Shown piece after piece: positions 50,580-61,735 of a stretch of 64,000 nucleotides of DNA. The DNA lies in NCBI GenBank assembly GCA_040285825.1, contig JAUPSS010000004.1, positions 4,409,658-4,473,657 on the forward strand, written 5' to 3'. The first letter of the stretch is position 1, and the number at the start of each line of letters is the position of its first letter. Source of the DNA: Eukaryota sp. TZLM1-RC (lineage: Eukaryota > Metamonada: BaSk clade). The notes beneath the pieces are model-generated. The model ran no database searches and was not told the origin of the DNA. It saw nothing but the letters and a program-made list of their open reading frames with translations. A program made the position numbers and the translations under genes.

Positions 50580-52042
50580 GCAATTCCCAATTCATTTACT
50601 TTAAATAATGTAAGATTTGATGATGAGTTTAAGAAAACAGTCAAAAAAATATTTAAACGGAGTGTTATTTATATTAATAATGCCACAATTTTATATAAAC
50701 TCATCTCAAAATTTCGAATGGTCGGCTAATTACACCTTTTATATAGCGGAAGCATTTTTAGAAGGATATTATTCTGGAATAACAATGATAAGACATGGTG
50801 ATTATATTTATGATCAATACCGAGCTAATCCTGATTATCAAGGTGTACCAGTATCAAGTGCTATGGTCCATGCAAGTCTATGGGTCACTCACTACGTAGT
50901 ACCCATCAACATCTTCAAAGAACACCATTTTTAAATGGTGCATCTAGAGAAATTAGAGAACTCACCACACCAGGATATTTGACATTTTATAGTAATGTAT
51001 ATCAACATTCCAATCCCACTAATATTGAAATTAATAGATTGGGAAAACATATTAAACAATCATTTGCACAAGTGGGATCAGACAACATTGGAATGGACTT
51101 ACCAGGCAATTTTTACAATAGATTGATTGCATTTGAATATGAGGGTTGTAATGAAGATTTTATTGCACATGTATCCGATGGTTTTGAATCTTCGGAAGGT
51201 GGGAGATTCCCATTACAACATGCATCTGAAAAAGAAAAATTACGCTCAAAATTTTTCAAATTGGTAGTCAATGAAGATGATTACAGAATAGATAGCATTC
51301 ATAACCAAGATAAAATGCCACAAATTCATGAAACTCAAGAAATTAAAAATGTTTTAATTTTCAATTCTAGTGGATTTTTAATTACACTAATTGGAGATAC
51401 ATTACAACCAGTTCCCTTTAAATCAACATCAAGTTGATTTAAGCAAGTCGTAGTAATAGACCAAGTGAGCCACATGGATTTGTGGAATATAGACAAGATT
51501 TTATGAGATATAGATTTATTGAAATACATGGAGATGGTGTTCATTTACGATATGGTATTTCAAATTATTGTTTATTAAAGGGATTGGTACCGTTTGAAGA
51601 TAGAATTGAAGTTAAACGTAATTTTTTCCTGAAAAATCGAAATGATATTGAAAACATCTTAACAATATTCGCAGGGAAAAGTCGTAACATCGTGTTATCA
51701 AGAGTACGAAAAACCTCTAATCAACAAATATTAACAAAAATTTTTAATGCATTAAATTTAATTGTTGGGTATAATTTATTAGAAATTTATAATGGAAGTA
51801 ATGGAAGAATAGATATTGAAACCATTGTAGATATAATAAATGGACGCAATGTGGGCGCAATTGGTGAACTATTAGCTAACCAACAATTAGTAAACACATT
51901 AGATAAAACATCACAACCATTTATTGAAAATAGAACTGTAAATCGTATTCAATTAGAAATTCAAAATCATTTTGGCGACCGAGATAAAATTTTCACACAC
52001 GTCTTACCTGATGTTGCAGAAGAGTTTAATTCCATTAAATGA
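50580..52042 (+). pseudogene. Long unrecognised ORF in three frames, candidate viral protein
   Basis: Coding potential runs through three overlapping frames (50617-50934, 50880-51437, 51482-52042) in one direction with short junctions, so the original was probably one protein of about 470 residues. Notable stretches are NFEWSANYTFYIAEAFLEGYY, GVPVSSAMVHASLWVTHYVV, FYNRLIAFEYEGCNEDFIAH and YRFIEIHGDGVHLRYGI. It is soluble-looking and rich in Asn, Ile and aromatic residues. I do not recognise a domain. The length and the neighbouring helicase would suit a capsid or replication protein of a small DNA virus, but this is a guess. Confidence 0.42.
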
Positions 52043-52458
52043 GGTTCAACGCAACAACCAGATGGTTCGGTGTTAAAACTTTTATTAATCGATAATATTT
52101 TATTAAGTAACAATACCTATTCTGTTTTGCTGAGTGGCCGTACATCTTTACTCTGATCAAATGAGCACAACTGAATTTGTTGAACATTACAATATGAAAG
52201 TGAAATAGAGAACATTCTTTTATGACACACATACTACTTGAAATGAAAAAAATACGCAATAAGGTAGAATACAGTGTTGGTTTTTGATTATGAACCAAAA
52301 GAACCAGCTTTGAACAATAAAATGGGTTATGAATTACTACTTTAAATGTATCATATTACTGATGGGAACTAATCTCTGTAATACTTTGAAAAAGAACAAA
52401 TAATATTGCATAATGAATGAATACAGCATAAGCGGATATCTCGAGGAGCTATTCTTTC
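52043..52458. other. Intergenic, upstream of LRR gene
   Basis: No gene seen. Marks the right edge of the AT-rich island; composition becomes more even near 52440. Confidence 0.4.
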
Positions 52459-53181
52459 TTGTTGATGTTAAAGCTACTGTCCCTGTTTTGCATCTTTATT
52501 GCTGTATTGGGGTCATGTCCACCAACAGAACGCGAAGCTCTGATAGCTATCTATGTGGCGTTAAAAGGGGGTGATTGGGCCAACACTTGGGACATTCATA
52601 ACCCAGGAATAGACCACTGCAGCTGGTATGGAGTGGAGTGTTCTTCTGGAAGAGTAACAGCTATTATGCTCCAGGAAAACAACCTAAAGGGTGTCATACC
52701 ATCTGTAATAGGCTGTTTTAACAGTCTTCAATATCTCAAGTTGCAAGGAAACATGCTGACGGGTTATATTCCATCCTCAATTGGCCATTTGCAAAAATTG
52801 AAGACGTTAGACCTCTCCGATAGTTTGATCACTGGACGTATTCCTACTACATTGTGTAATCTTTATGGTATGTTTTATGGATATTTAACAGCAGAAAGTC
52901 TACAATACTTGAACCTTCATAACACAAGACTTAATGGCAAGATACCTGAATGCTTTGATGTGAGATTCTCGTCTTCATTGGTATCATTTTCGGTACATTG
53001 TACAAGTCTTATTGGTACCATTCCAGATGGTTTTGCAGATATGCGTTCATTGAGGTACCTCACATCCTATTGTACTTCAATGGGATGTGCCGGATGTACT
53101 CAGTTCAATGGACCTCATGGATGTCAAAAACAGTGTGGAAATGTCAATTGTGATAGTCAATGTCTAGCAAGTACTAGTTGA
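52459..53181 (+). CDS. Secreted leucine-rich-repeat protein of plant-like type
   Basis: 240 residues, one frame. Residues 1-19 are a signal peptide (LLSLFCIFIAVLGS). Then an LRRNT-type cap: EREALIAIYVALKGGDWANT..W and CSWYGVECSSGRV, the pattern W-x-G-(V/I)-x-C of plant LRR-RLP/PGIP proteins. About five repeats of L-x-x-L-x-L-x-x-N-x-L-x-G-x-I-P follow (for example LKLQGNMLTGYIPSSIG). A Cys-rich end (CAGCTQFNGPHGCQKQCG) closes the fold. No transmembrane or kinase domain, so it is likely an extracellular recognition or adhesion protein. Repeats are complete and undamaged, so the gene looks active. Confidence 0.88.
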   Translation: MLMLKLLSLFCIFIAVLGSCPPTEREALIAIYVALKGGDWANTWDIHNPGIDHCSWYGVECSSGRVTAIMLQENNLKGVIPSVIGCFNSLQYLKLQGNMLTGYIPSSIGHLQKLKTLDLSDSLITGRIPTTLCNLYGMFYGYLTAESLQYLNLHNTRLNGKIPECFDVRFSSSLVSFSVHCTSLIGTIPDGFADMRSLRYLTSYCTSMGCAGCTQFNGPHGCQKQCGNVNCDSQCLASTS

Positions 53182-53324
53182 ATGTATTGTAAATTTCTAT
53201 CAAAACGCGCTTGATAGACGTTAAGCTTACTTTAGATCCATCACTATATGATATCACGATCAAATGGTAGTTAAAGCAGCAACATAACAATATGCGTACA
53301 GGTACGCAATACATGGAAAAACAC

Positions 53325-55237
53325 TTATCTACGGGGTCTCCGGAACGCCGCAGGTCTTTCATTGTAGAAGTTCTCACTTATGGCAATCTCAAGCTGGTTT
53401 CTGGAGGCTGAGATGTCCCTCGACCAGAGTGTCTGACATTGAGGGCAGACAAACTTAACATTGTTTACCCTCCCATCATCGTGATACACCTTTTGATTGA
53501 ATACCTTACAGCAATTCGTTTTGGCAGATGTGTAGAATTGATCTCCATTAGGCTTCACATATGTAAAATGTTTCCGAATCTTCTTCAAAAAGCGCTTCCT
53601 TGGGGTTTTCACAGCTTGTCTTAATGGCCCATCACCTCCACAACCAAACCAAATTTTGGTTTCTCTTCCATTAGCCATTAGATTAATTTTTTCAATTAAT
53701 CCCATTATCCTTTTTTAACTTCTTATAAAGAAATCAAACTTGTTGCGGCGCAGGGCTCGGCGATCTCCATTCATCAGCAGTTGGTCTAGTATAGTTCTCG
53801 GACGGAAGTCGGGATTACTGATTTCTTCCTGTGTCGGTACCCACATCAACGGCATTGCTATTTCATTAAGATATTTGTGTAAATTCTTAGCGAAATAGCA
53901 ATTTGGTGATGCATGGGTCAGGACCGGGAGGTGAATGATCTTCCTTGCCTTTGGATTCAGAACAAGGGCCGAAAGTTGATGATCAACATTGTTATTATCA
54001 AATCTTGATCCAATTGAATAGCCACACAAATTTTTGTGGTTAGGATCAATTACACAAAATGAATATTCAATTGGATCAACTGGAGGAGGCTCATAGGCGT
54101 CGTCAGTTCTTCGACGTTGCCTTGGACGGACCTGTTGTTGAAGTCTAGAGTTTTGCTTTCGACTCTTTGCAGGCATATTGAGTTTCCCACTGGCTATGGT
54201 GGTTGCCAATTCTCTGTCTGTCCGGCGATTCTTATTTTTTTAGGGGCAAAGGAAAAAGTGAAGCGGATTGAAACAGCATCTGAACTGATTGTGTAAGTCA
54301 GATACTTCTTTTTTCTGAAAAGGGCAAACGGATCTTTCAGCAGACAGTGGTTGGCATTAAAAGAGAGAAAATGCTTTTCCAGTTTTTGACTAAAAGAGAT
54401 AAAGCCAGGAGAATAACTGGGGGATGTGCAAACAACATTTCTTCGCATGGTGTCAGATGCAATATTTTCCAGAAAGGATACAATATTTAGCCTAGTAGTG
54501 AATAAGAAGGTGATGTTGTCTAGATTGAAATCAACATTCTCCAGCATCAACATAGCGTCAAAACGATGAGGGTCGGCAACCTGCTGAGTAAATAAATCCA
54601 TTATGTACTCATGGTGACCTTCATCATACCATGCGCGCAAAGACTCAGAAATAGTGGCTGCAGTCGTGTTCACCACTAATGAAGCATATTTTTTTGGGCA
54701 AGGGCACTCAAAGAAGGTAGCCTTTGTCCGGAAGAAGTTCAGCTTCCAGGAGACAGGGCCATCAGTAAGTATTTGACAAAAGCTGTTCGCCATTTGCAGT
54801 ACGTGAAAGCTTCTAATGTCAGAGTGGTACCAGTTGTTGGTTCCCTTCTGAAAGCCAATAGGAGGAAACGGCCAGCCAGGTCGGAAAGAGACATCATAGA
54901 GTGCGCGGTACACTTCCATATGGTTCTCGAATGGGCGTCTCACAGTCGGATGAGGTACCATTACAAAGTCTTCGCATTTATACACAAACTCTTGTTGATA
55001 TAACCAGAAAGCCATTTCCGGATATTGCAGAACGAACAGCTGTGCTAACCGGGCAGTAAGCACAGTGACAGTTCGAATATAGCGAAACTGTCTTTCCATT
55101 GAAACAAGAGCTGCAGTAGAGAAGAACTGAGCAGCACTTGCTGGAACTGTCGGCTTGCTGTCGTTTATTGGTTGCTCACGACGGTTAACCTCCCAGGGGA
55201 GTACACGCCCTCGACGTGGCAACTCTGGATTTGCCAT
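53325..55237 (-). pseudogene. Fanzor B, nearly full-length, one frameshift and one stop
   Basis: Minus strand. The first frame (54194-55237) is an N-terminal region ending in KYLTYTISSDAVSIRFTF, equivalent to the T-D-G-x-x-V-S strand of Fanzors. A one-base slip in an A7 run (near 54238) moves to 53715-54209, containing RuvC-I YSFCVIDPNHKNLCGYSI. A TAA (53715-53717) is followed in frame by 53325-53705: a Gly/Asp-rich WFGCGGDG segment, PNGDQFYTS where relatives have D-E-(F/Y)-x-T-S, a C-C..C-P-x-C zinc ribbon and RuvC-III WSRDISASRNQ, then ERPAAFRR, the usual Fanzor C terminus. D of IDPN and D of SRDIS are kept; the E appears replaced by Q. Length sum about 630 residues. A different lineage from Fanzor A. 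Confidence 0.72.
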
Positions 55238-57213
55238 AGGGAATGTCAGTCGAGAAAGGATCAGACTGTCAACAATAAAAATTTCATTTATTCACAACTT
55301 CTTGCATCTATAAAAATACAAAACATGAGCAAAATGTTGTAAAATGTTGTAGGAGTTGTTGTAGGTGATAACATTAGCATATCCAACCAAGAAAACGTGT
55401 TGTTTCAATGAGTTGGTATAAAGTTTTATTTTCATAATGTGATCAACTTGACACTTCTTTAATCTTTAAATAGAAACCACTCAACCTAACAACTTCTCTC
55501 TTACACGAACTTTATCTTCTACGATGTAAAGACTTGGGTGAGTCTTCTTCCACTCAACATTTTGATGATTTTCAGAAATCGTTTCCTTCCATAACCTCAC
55601 TAGAAATTCAGCGATTATGCCTTTGGTCCCTATTCAGCTGACACCTTTAGAGTTTGAATAGATTACGATAGAAAATTAGAATATTGTCTTTTCAATATCT
55701 GTTTTTTCATATTCAAACTTGCTGTCTTATCATCTTCGGCTTCGTTTATTAACTCCACACCTTCTACTTGTGCAGAACTTTTGATATTACACTTTGATAA
55801 GAGAATGGCATTTCTCCAATCCATATTGCATTCCATCGCTTGCCGTGGTTGCTAAAGTCACAGCGATGTTCGTTATACATTATTGATTACAGTTGCATGC
55901 AGCTTTCTTTCACATATATGGTGGACTTAATCTATTCACACATCAAGGACCATTCTCTTTTGTCTTCTCATTTCGTCAGTCATTGATGTGGTCATGGGGG
56001 AACTGTCCAAAAGGGCTGATTTGACACCAAAACTACTAGTTGTTTTCGATACTCTCTTTTTCGGATTGAATCACACTCTAAATACCATTCTATTATATAG
56101 TCAATCTCTGCAGTCCTTGGAAGATTCCTCGCATATAGCCTTGAACTAACAAAACAAGTCCCTCTCTTTCAACACTTATTGGGGAATTCCTTGGGGTTTT
56201 GTCTGATCTGAATTACTCAAATACCATTTATTAATAATGGTGATCCTAATTAATTCGACTCCATATCAAGCAGAATACAGGGCTCCATGTCCATTATAAT
56301 TGCTCCTCTCAGCTGGTTTTTTTCCAACACCACCGCCATTGTTCTTTTTTTAAAAAAGATAATAATTTTTTAAAACAATTATAAAGAGGAATGTCAGACT
56401 TGGATATCTAGGTGTTCTGAGAATCGTGTTGCAAGCTTGGACAGTCGAATTAAGCACGACGTGTCTTCTTTTGAGTTGAATTGGTCCCTGATAAACCACC
56501 ACCAAAGTACAATCTTGTTGACTGAGTCCAAGACTGAGAAGGCGTATATATATAAGGTACAATTGCTAATACAATGGTAAAGAATGTAGATTTTAGGATT
56601 TCTTCTGATAAAAAAGGATTGACAGATTTATATTGTAACTAATACTCACCACATAACTAATAGTTCCAAAATGAAACAGTATCGCTTCATCTTTTATTAT
56701 AGTGTTCGTGCAAGTGTTGGTAAAAAGGATAGTGTTGGTGAAAGAAGTGGTGTGTTGAAAAAGGATTTTATAATTATGTGGACAAAAGGAAAACCACAAT
56801 TGATTTTAGATTTAAAATATATAAAATCTTTCATCTGAAAGTAGGTGAGTGTCTTGAAATTAATGGATTTGAATAGTTAATAATATACCTAATCAATTAA
56901 CTTTGATACCCAATTTCCAAGATCTATCACTATTTTCGACATTCAATTCCGTTCATTATGAATCTTACAAAATTAAGAATAGATGAGTATTTTGATTTGG
57001 AAACATTAATCATATAGAGATATTGGAAATTAGATTCTTTTATGATGATGACTATTGTGATTTTGTTCAAAAATTAATAAAAATAAAAAAAATTTAAAAG
57101 TGAAACGAAAAAGCATAATAATCAGCATTCAAAGTTTTAGAATTATCATACAAAGAAAATTTACTAATGTTGATTGAACCTTTGAACGATTAATAAAGAA
57201 ATAAGAATGATTT
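55238..57213. other. AT-rich 2-kb intergenic region, no supported gene
   Basis: Only short unconvincing frames (56350-56562, 56593-56799 on minus). No repeats, tRNA-like folds or transposon ends were recognised by eye. Confidence 0.45.
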
Positions 57214-58545
57214 TTGCACAAAATGAAGTTTCCTATACTGATTTTTTGTATTGTGTTTTTAATTATAAGTTTTGTCACAATTACTGGAATCAAAATGTTC
57301 CAAATTCCAGACCATGCTTATCTTAGTCCACATTATGGCGGTTTAGGTTGGACGAAGGCTTCTATTCTTACCTCGTGTGCTTTTGTTGGTGGATGCAGAA
57401 ATGCAATCTTTGAGTTTTCTGAAAGATTTGCATATTGGGAAAATTTATTGATGACAACGCAAAGTTCCACTGTTTTTGCATTAAATGAAGGAATTTCAAA
57501 AATTGATGCAGAAAAATGGGGTCGATGCTTTCCCCAATCATTCAATGGCAATATTCCAGAAAAGAATGTTTTAAATTTAAAATACACTCTTCAAACATTA
57601 CAGAAACGATGGACTGGAACGTATGAAAATGACCTTTATAATAATATATGCAGCTCGGCTGTTTTAAGTCAAGGTCTTCACTCATTGTTATTGAAAAAAG
57701 GGTGTTTGTGAAAATAAGTCATCAAGTTCTTCACTTTTTGTAACCATTGTACCACGAAGAGTTGGTTTGTGTGCCACTGATGAAGCATTTGTAACAAAAA
57801 TGAGAATATATTTGAATATCCCCATTAATCCATTATCAAAAGAAAAATGTATTTGTTCAAATTCACCTCAATTCATTTTGCGCCATGCTCTGAATTATTC
57901 TAAATTGATAACATATCGTACTTCATTACATGATGCTGTTAGAGACACTGTTTTCAATATGGCACAAACTGCAAGAATATCGTGTATCAAAGAGCCTCTG
58001 CTGAAGGAAACACTTTCTCTGAATAATTTTGGTTCTGATGATAGAGGTGATGTATACTGTGATTGGATTAATAATTCTGAAGCTATTGTTGATTTTGTCT
58101 CATGTAATGTTGCAATTGAGACTTTGGTTCACAGAAGAAAACTTAATCCTGTGAGTGCTCTTGATTTTAAAGCAAAAGAAAAACATAGAAAATATGATAA
58201 AGAGATTGATGAAGCTAATGCTGGTAGAAATACACAGTTTTATTGCTTTCCCATTTTCGATAAACGGAAGACTATCAGTTGAAGCAGAAACTTTTTTGAA
58301 TGACTTCCAAAAAATGGTTCAAGAAAAAACAATGAAAAGATTTGATATTTTTTATGGCGTTCTCGGATTCAATTTGCCGTTATTAATAGATTAGCTCGGT
58401 TTTTCAATCGAATAAGAGAAGCTTTAGCTAGACAGCAAGCAGATCAAGATTTTGTAGAGGAAATCTTGGTTCAATGATATTCGTCCCATTAGTTATGAAT
58501 TAATATATTTAAGTGTACATGTTCAATAAATATATTTGTTTTTAA
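57214..58545 (+). pseudogene. RLE-type non-LTR retrotransposon fragment with endonuclease
   Basis: From about 57307 the frame aligns with the post-RT region of other copies (GGLGWTKASILTSCAFVGG). After a frameshift near 57715 it continues through the zinc finger CICSNSPQFILRHALNYSK, HDAVRDTVF and the endonuclease core DDRGDVYCDW ... AIVDFVSCN ... KEKHRKYDKEI. A second frameshift near 58215 leads to FYCFPFSINGRLSVEAETF and, near 58370-58480, the tail FAVINRLARFFNRIREALARQ...VQ. The ORF begins with a hydrophobic stretch (MKFPILIFCIVFLIISFV) unlike the element, probably adjoining sequence. The 3' end is marked by AATAAATATATTTG. Confidence 0.7.
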
Positions 58546-58574
58546 TTTTTTTAAAAAATAACTTTTGAGACCGA

Positions 58575-58700
58575 TCTACAACTGCCTTTAATACACCTAT
58601 GCCTTAGCAGCATATAGTAGTTCCACTTAGATACTCCAAGTCGCGAGGCTTTGTCCTGTGAAAGCAGTAGGTGTATTAAAGTGAGGTAGCCCATGGATGA
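58575..58700. other. Compact inverted-repeat structure, possible structured RNA
   Basis: CTTTAATACACCTA (58586-58599) is perfectly complementary to TAGGTGTATTAAAG (58668-58681) across a 68-nt loop that itself contains GCTTT/AAAGC (58648-58665). No transposon ORF or tRNA features. A fold of this kind suits a small RNA gene or a tiny transposon relic. Confidence 0.35.
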
Positions 58701-58899
58701 AGATCATGATTGACTTTGTCAAATGACGCTACATGTCTCTTACAGCCACTGTGAGTAAACATTGAGAAAGTTGAAAACAGGAGTGAATTTCACATATGAA
58801 TGTATGATATGTGAAATTCACAGTATGATTCCTTTTTGTAAATACTTTTAGAAAAATTTTACTGCTCCTGAAAAAATGATTTACAAATATATGCAAGTA

Positions 58900-59649
58900 T
58901 CGGAAGAAATACAAAAAAATTTATTTTATTTTATTTTTATTTATTTCTGGCACATTTTCAGCTTTCAGAAATATGTTATTATTCCTTATCATTCTTTAGT
59001 CCTAAAATTGCTGGAGTTGGTTTTTTCTAAGTATTTGTGCAAAAGTGCTTTCATTGGTGGTATGAAAGATTTTCTTTTTGAGTGGAAATTTCGGTTTGAT
59101 GAAATTCCTTTGAATGAATCACATGCTTTATTGAGGTCTCTCGAAAACGTGGTGCAAGAACTACCTATTGGTATGTGGAATAACTGTTTTCCTTCAAGTT
59201 TGTTTCTGTACCTTCGAGATCTTTGTCTAATCCTCATCTTGCTTTTGTGAAATTACAGCAGTCTGTTTTAAATGGTTTTGAAGACCTGGATTTTTCTAAA
59301 CGACTTGGTGTGACTAAGATTAAGAATCCCGTCTTTGCTGCTTTTGTATCAGACATTAAAAATTGCACTAGTTTAATTTCTCAGCAACCAAGGCCATTTG
59401 GTCTTCACTTAACAAATGAAGCTTGGAAACAAAAAATGCGTTTGAGATTAGGGATGTATCCAATTGGTCGTTTGGATAATTCTGTTTGTATTTGTAACGA
59501 AAAAGCGTTTGCCAATTTCCGTCATATTGTGAGTTGTAAGAAGTTTCTTCAATATCGGTCAGTTCTTCATAATGCTGTTCGTGATGTGACATATGAAATG
59601 TTTAAGTGTTACAATTTTAGTTGCAAAGTAGAACTGTTGTTGAACTATT
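58900..59649 (+). pseudogene. Non-LTR retrotransposon fragment (post-RT to zinc finger)
   Basis: Frames 58876-59250 and 59223-59708 include FIGGMKDFLFEWKFRF, LVTKIKNPVFAAFVSDI-like text, SLISQQPRPFGLHLTNEAWKQKMRLR and CICNEKAFANFRHIVSCKKF. These equal the blocks after RT in the same family. The copy is cut at about 59650, where RT sequence of another copy begins. Confidence 0.7.
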
Positions 59650-61470
59650 ATAGCGATAATAATTTGTTAAGCAAGGTGATCCCCTTGGGCCATTACTCTT
59701 TTGTTTAGCAATTCACTAGTCTTTGATTCATTTCAGTAATCGCTATCCGATGTTGAAGATAGTAGGATACAAGGATGATATCTCAATTATTGGTCCATTA
59801 AATGTTTTAAATGAAATTGCTTCTGAAGCCTCACTGTTTTACACAGATATTGGTCTTTTGCTTAATGCCGACAAATGTCTCCATATAGGAAAGGTACAAG
59901 ATAGATTAACCATTGATGGTGTTGAAATTCCTTTTCTTAACTATTCCTCAGATGCTTTTCGTTTCCTAGGATGCTGGCTTGGAAATGTTCCAAAAATTAC
60001 TGAAGAATTGATTAATCTTTTGATGAAATAGGGTTCTGAACTTGACACAATTTCGTCATTTGAAGTTGAGAAACATATTAGGTTTGTTTCTTAAAAATTT
60101 GCTACTCTGGTAAAATTACTCACATTTTAAGAACAACATCCCCTGATATTTCACGTGAGTTTTGCCGCTCATTTAATCATTTGAAAACAAAATTGTTTGC
60201 ATCATTGATTTATGTCAATCCTGATCTAATTCGAAGTCATGTATTTTCATCATCTAATTTTGGTGGAATTAATTTCAGTAAATCGTCTATTCTCTGTCAG
60301 GCTGCTTTTCGTGGTGGAGGGAAAAATTTTGTTTTTGAATTTTGCACCCGTTTTCCCAATGATGTTAACTTATTGAATTTTACAAGCACTAATTTTCTTA
60401 GAGACCTACAAAATGATCTTGATTGTTTGCCCTCTGATATTGGAGTAAATGTTTTCCCGACAATGTGCAGGAAATACCATCTAGAACACTAGTTAATTTG
60501 AGGTATTGTGTTAAAATATTGCAACAAAAGTTAACAATAATTTTTGAAGGATTGGATTTTAATGTTCGTCTTGGCTCGGCCAAAAAAGCCCGCTTTCGCA
60601 AATTTTTTGTTAGATGCCCAAAACAGTTCCTCTTCGTGTTTAATTACTCAGATTTCTCAAATTTATGGTCTTCTTTTAAAAGATACTGAATTTTCTTGTA
60701 CAATGTGCCTTCGTTGTTTTATTTGGCCTAATAACGTGCCTCATTATTTGATTTGTAAATGTGGATCAAAAATTCCCCCAAATCATTTATTCAATTGTGA
60801 ACATTTTATTACTTTCCGATCAAAAGTTCATGATGCGGTAAAAGATCAACTCTATTGTATGTCAAAATCACATAGAATTGTTTCCTATTTAAAACCATTA
60901 CTTTCCCGTTTGGTTGATGAAGATACTTTGAATTCGTTTGGTCGAAATAGAGGTGATTTAATGCTTGAAGGTCTTGAAGGTACTACCATATAATACAGAT
61001 GTGAGATCGATCCACTGATGTCTGTAATAATTCTTTTATTCCAATGGCTCAATCAAAATACAGGAACCCCTTAACTGTTTCCGAAAAAGCCAAAATTGAC
61101 AAATACAAAGCACAATTGTTATCCCTGAATGCAGAATCGCATACTCATTATGTCCTCTGTCCATTTGCAGTTTCTCTTCATGGCAAGCTTGGACCTCTTG
61201 CTTTGTCTTTTCTGGATGATTTTGTTGAAATTGTGAAACAACGTACTGGAAGAGTTTTTGACAAGAGTTTTTGGCAAAACAGAATTGTATTTTCAATTTT
61301 GAAAGGTGTTGTTCCCTTATTATCTTCAGCTTTGTTATCTCTTGGACGCGTTTATGAAAGAAAAACCTCCAGTCAATTCTTTCTGGCTGATTTGGGTTAA
61401 AAAGACATAGAATTTTAACCTTGTCGTATAGTTTGTTTTTTATTGGAATAAAAATTAAAATACTTGAAAT
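59650..61470 (+). pseudogene. Non-LTR retrotransposon fragment (RT palm to C terminus)
   Basis: Begins in the RT palm (KQGDPLGP region near 59668, IVGYKDDISII with K for M in the catalytic YMDD). It continues through SSNFGGINFSKSSIL, the finger CKCGSKIPPNHLFNCEHF, VKDQLY, GRNRGDLM and the C-terminal block LNAESHTHYVLCPFAVSLHG. Stops at about 60031, 60094, 60490 and 60990. The missing catalytic Met and many stops show it is dead. Confidence 0.75.
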
Positions 61471-61484
61471 AATAATAATAATAA

Positions 61485-61735
61485 TTTGTTTGATTCACGT
61501 CGAGGTGATTAAATTGTTCCTTTTGTGGATTCCTCTTACGTTGTTGTTGATTTTACTACAGTTGATCCCTTTGCTTCAACTTATCGTGATGATGTTTTTG
61601 TTAGTTCTAATGATCACTTGATCAAGGCTGAGGTTCGTAAACGAGACAAATATGCTGAGTTATTAAATGATTTAAATAAGAACTTTTTCTGGAAATTATG
61701 GGTTATAATTTGTTTTGTTTTAATCACCTGCTGAA
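61485..61735 (+). pseudogene. Isolated restriction-like endonuclease fragment of the non-LTR family
   Basis: The plus frame reads FDSRRGD-stop-IVPFVDSSYVVVDFTTVDPF, then IKAEVRKRDKYAELL. The pattern G-D..V-V-D..E-x-(R/K)-K fits the endonuclease core seen at 58030-58200. It ends in a hydrophobic run and TGA. Confidence 0.55.

Noticed and set aside
4177-55237. Frequent in-frame TAA/TAG/TGA as evidence for a reassigned genetic code
   Set aside because: The clean host genes use TAA and TAG as terminators (828-830, 39642-39644, 24203-24205), and stops occur inside transposon or viral relics at positions aligned to several different amino acids.
58575-58700. tRNA or 5S rRNA gene
   Set aside because: No T-loop (GTTCGA) or A-box, and the stem layout does not fit either fold.
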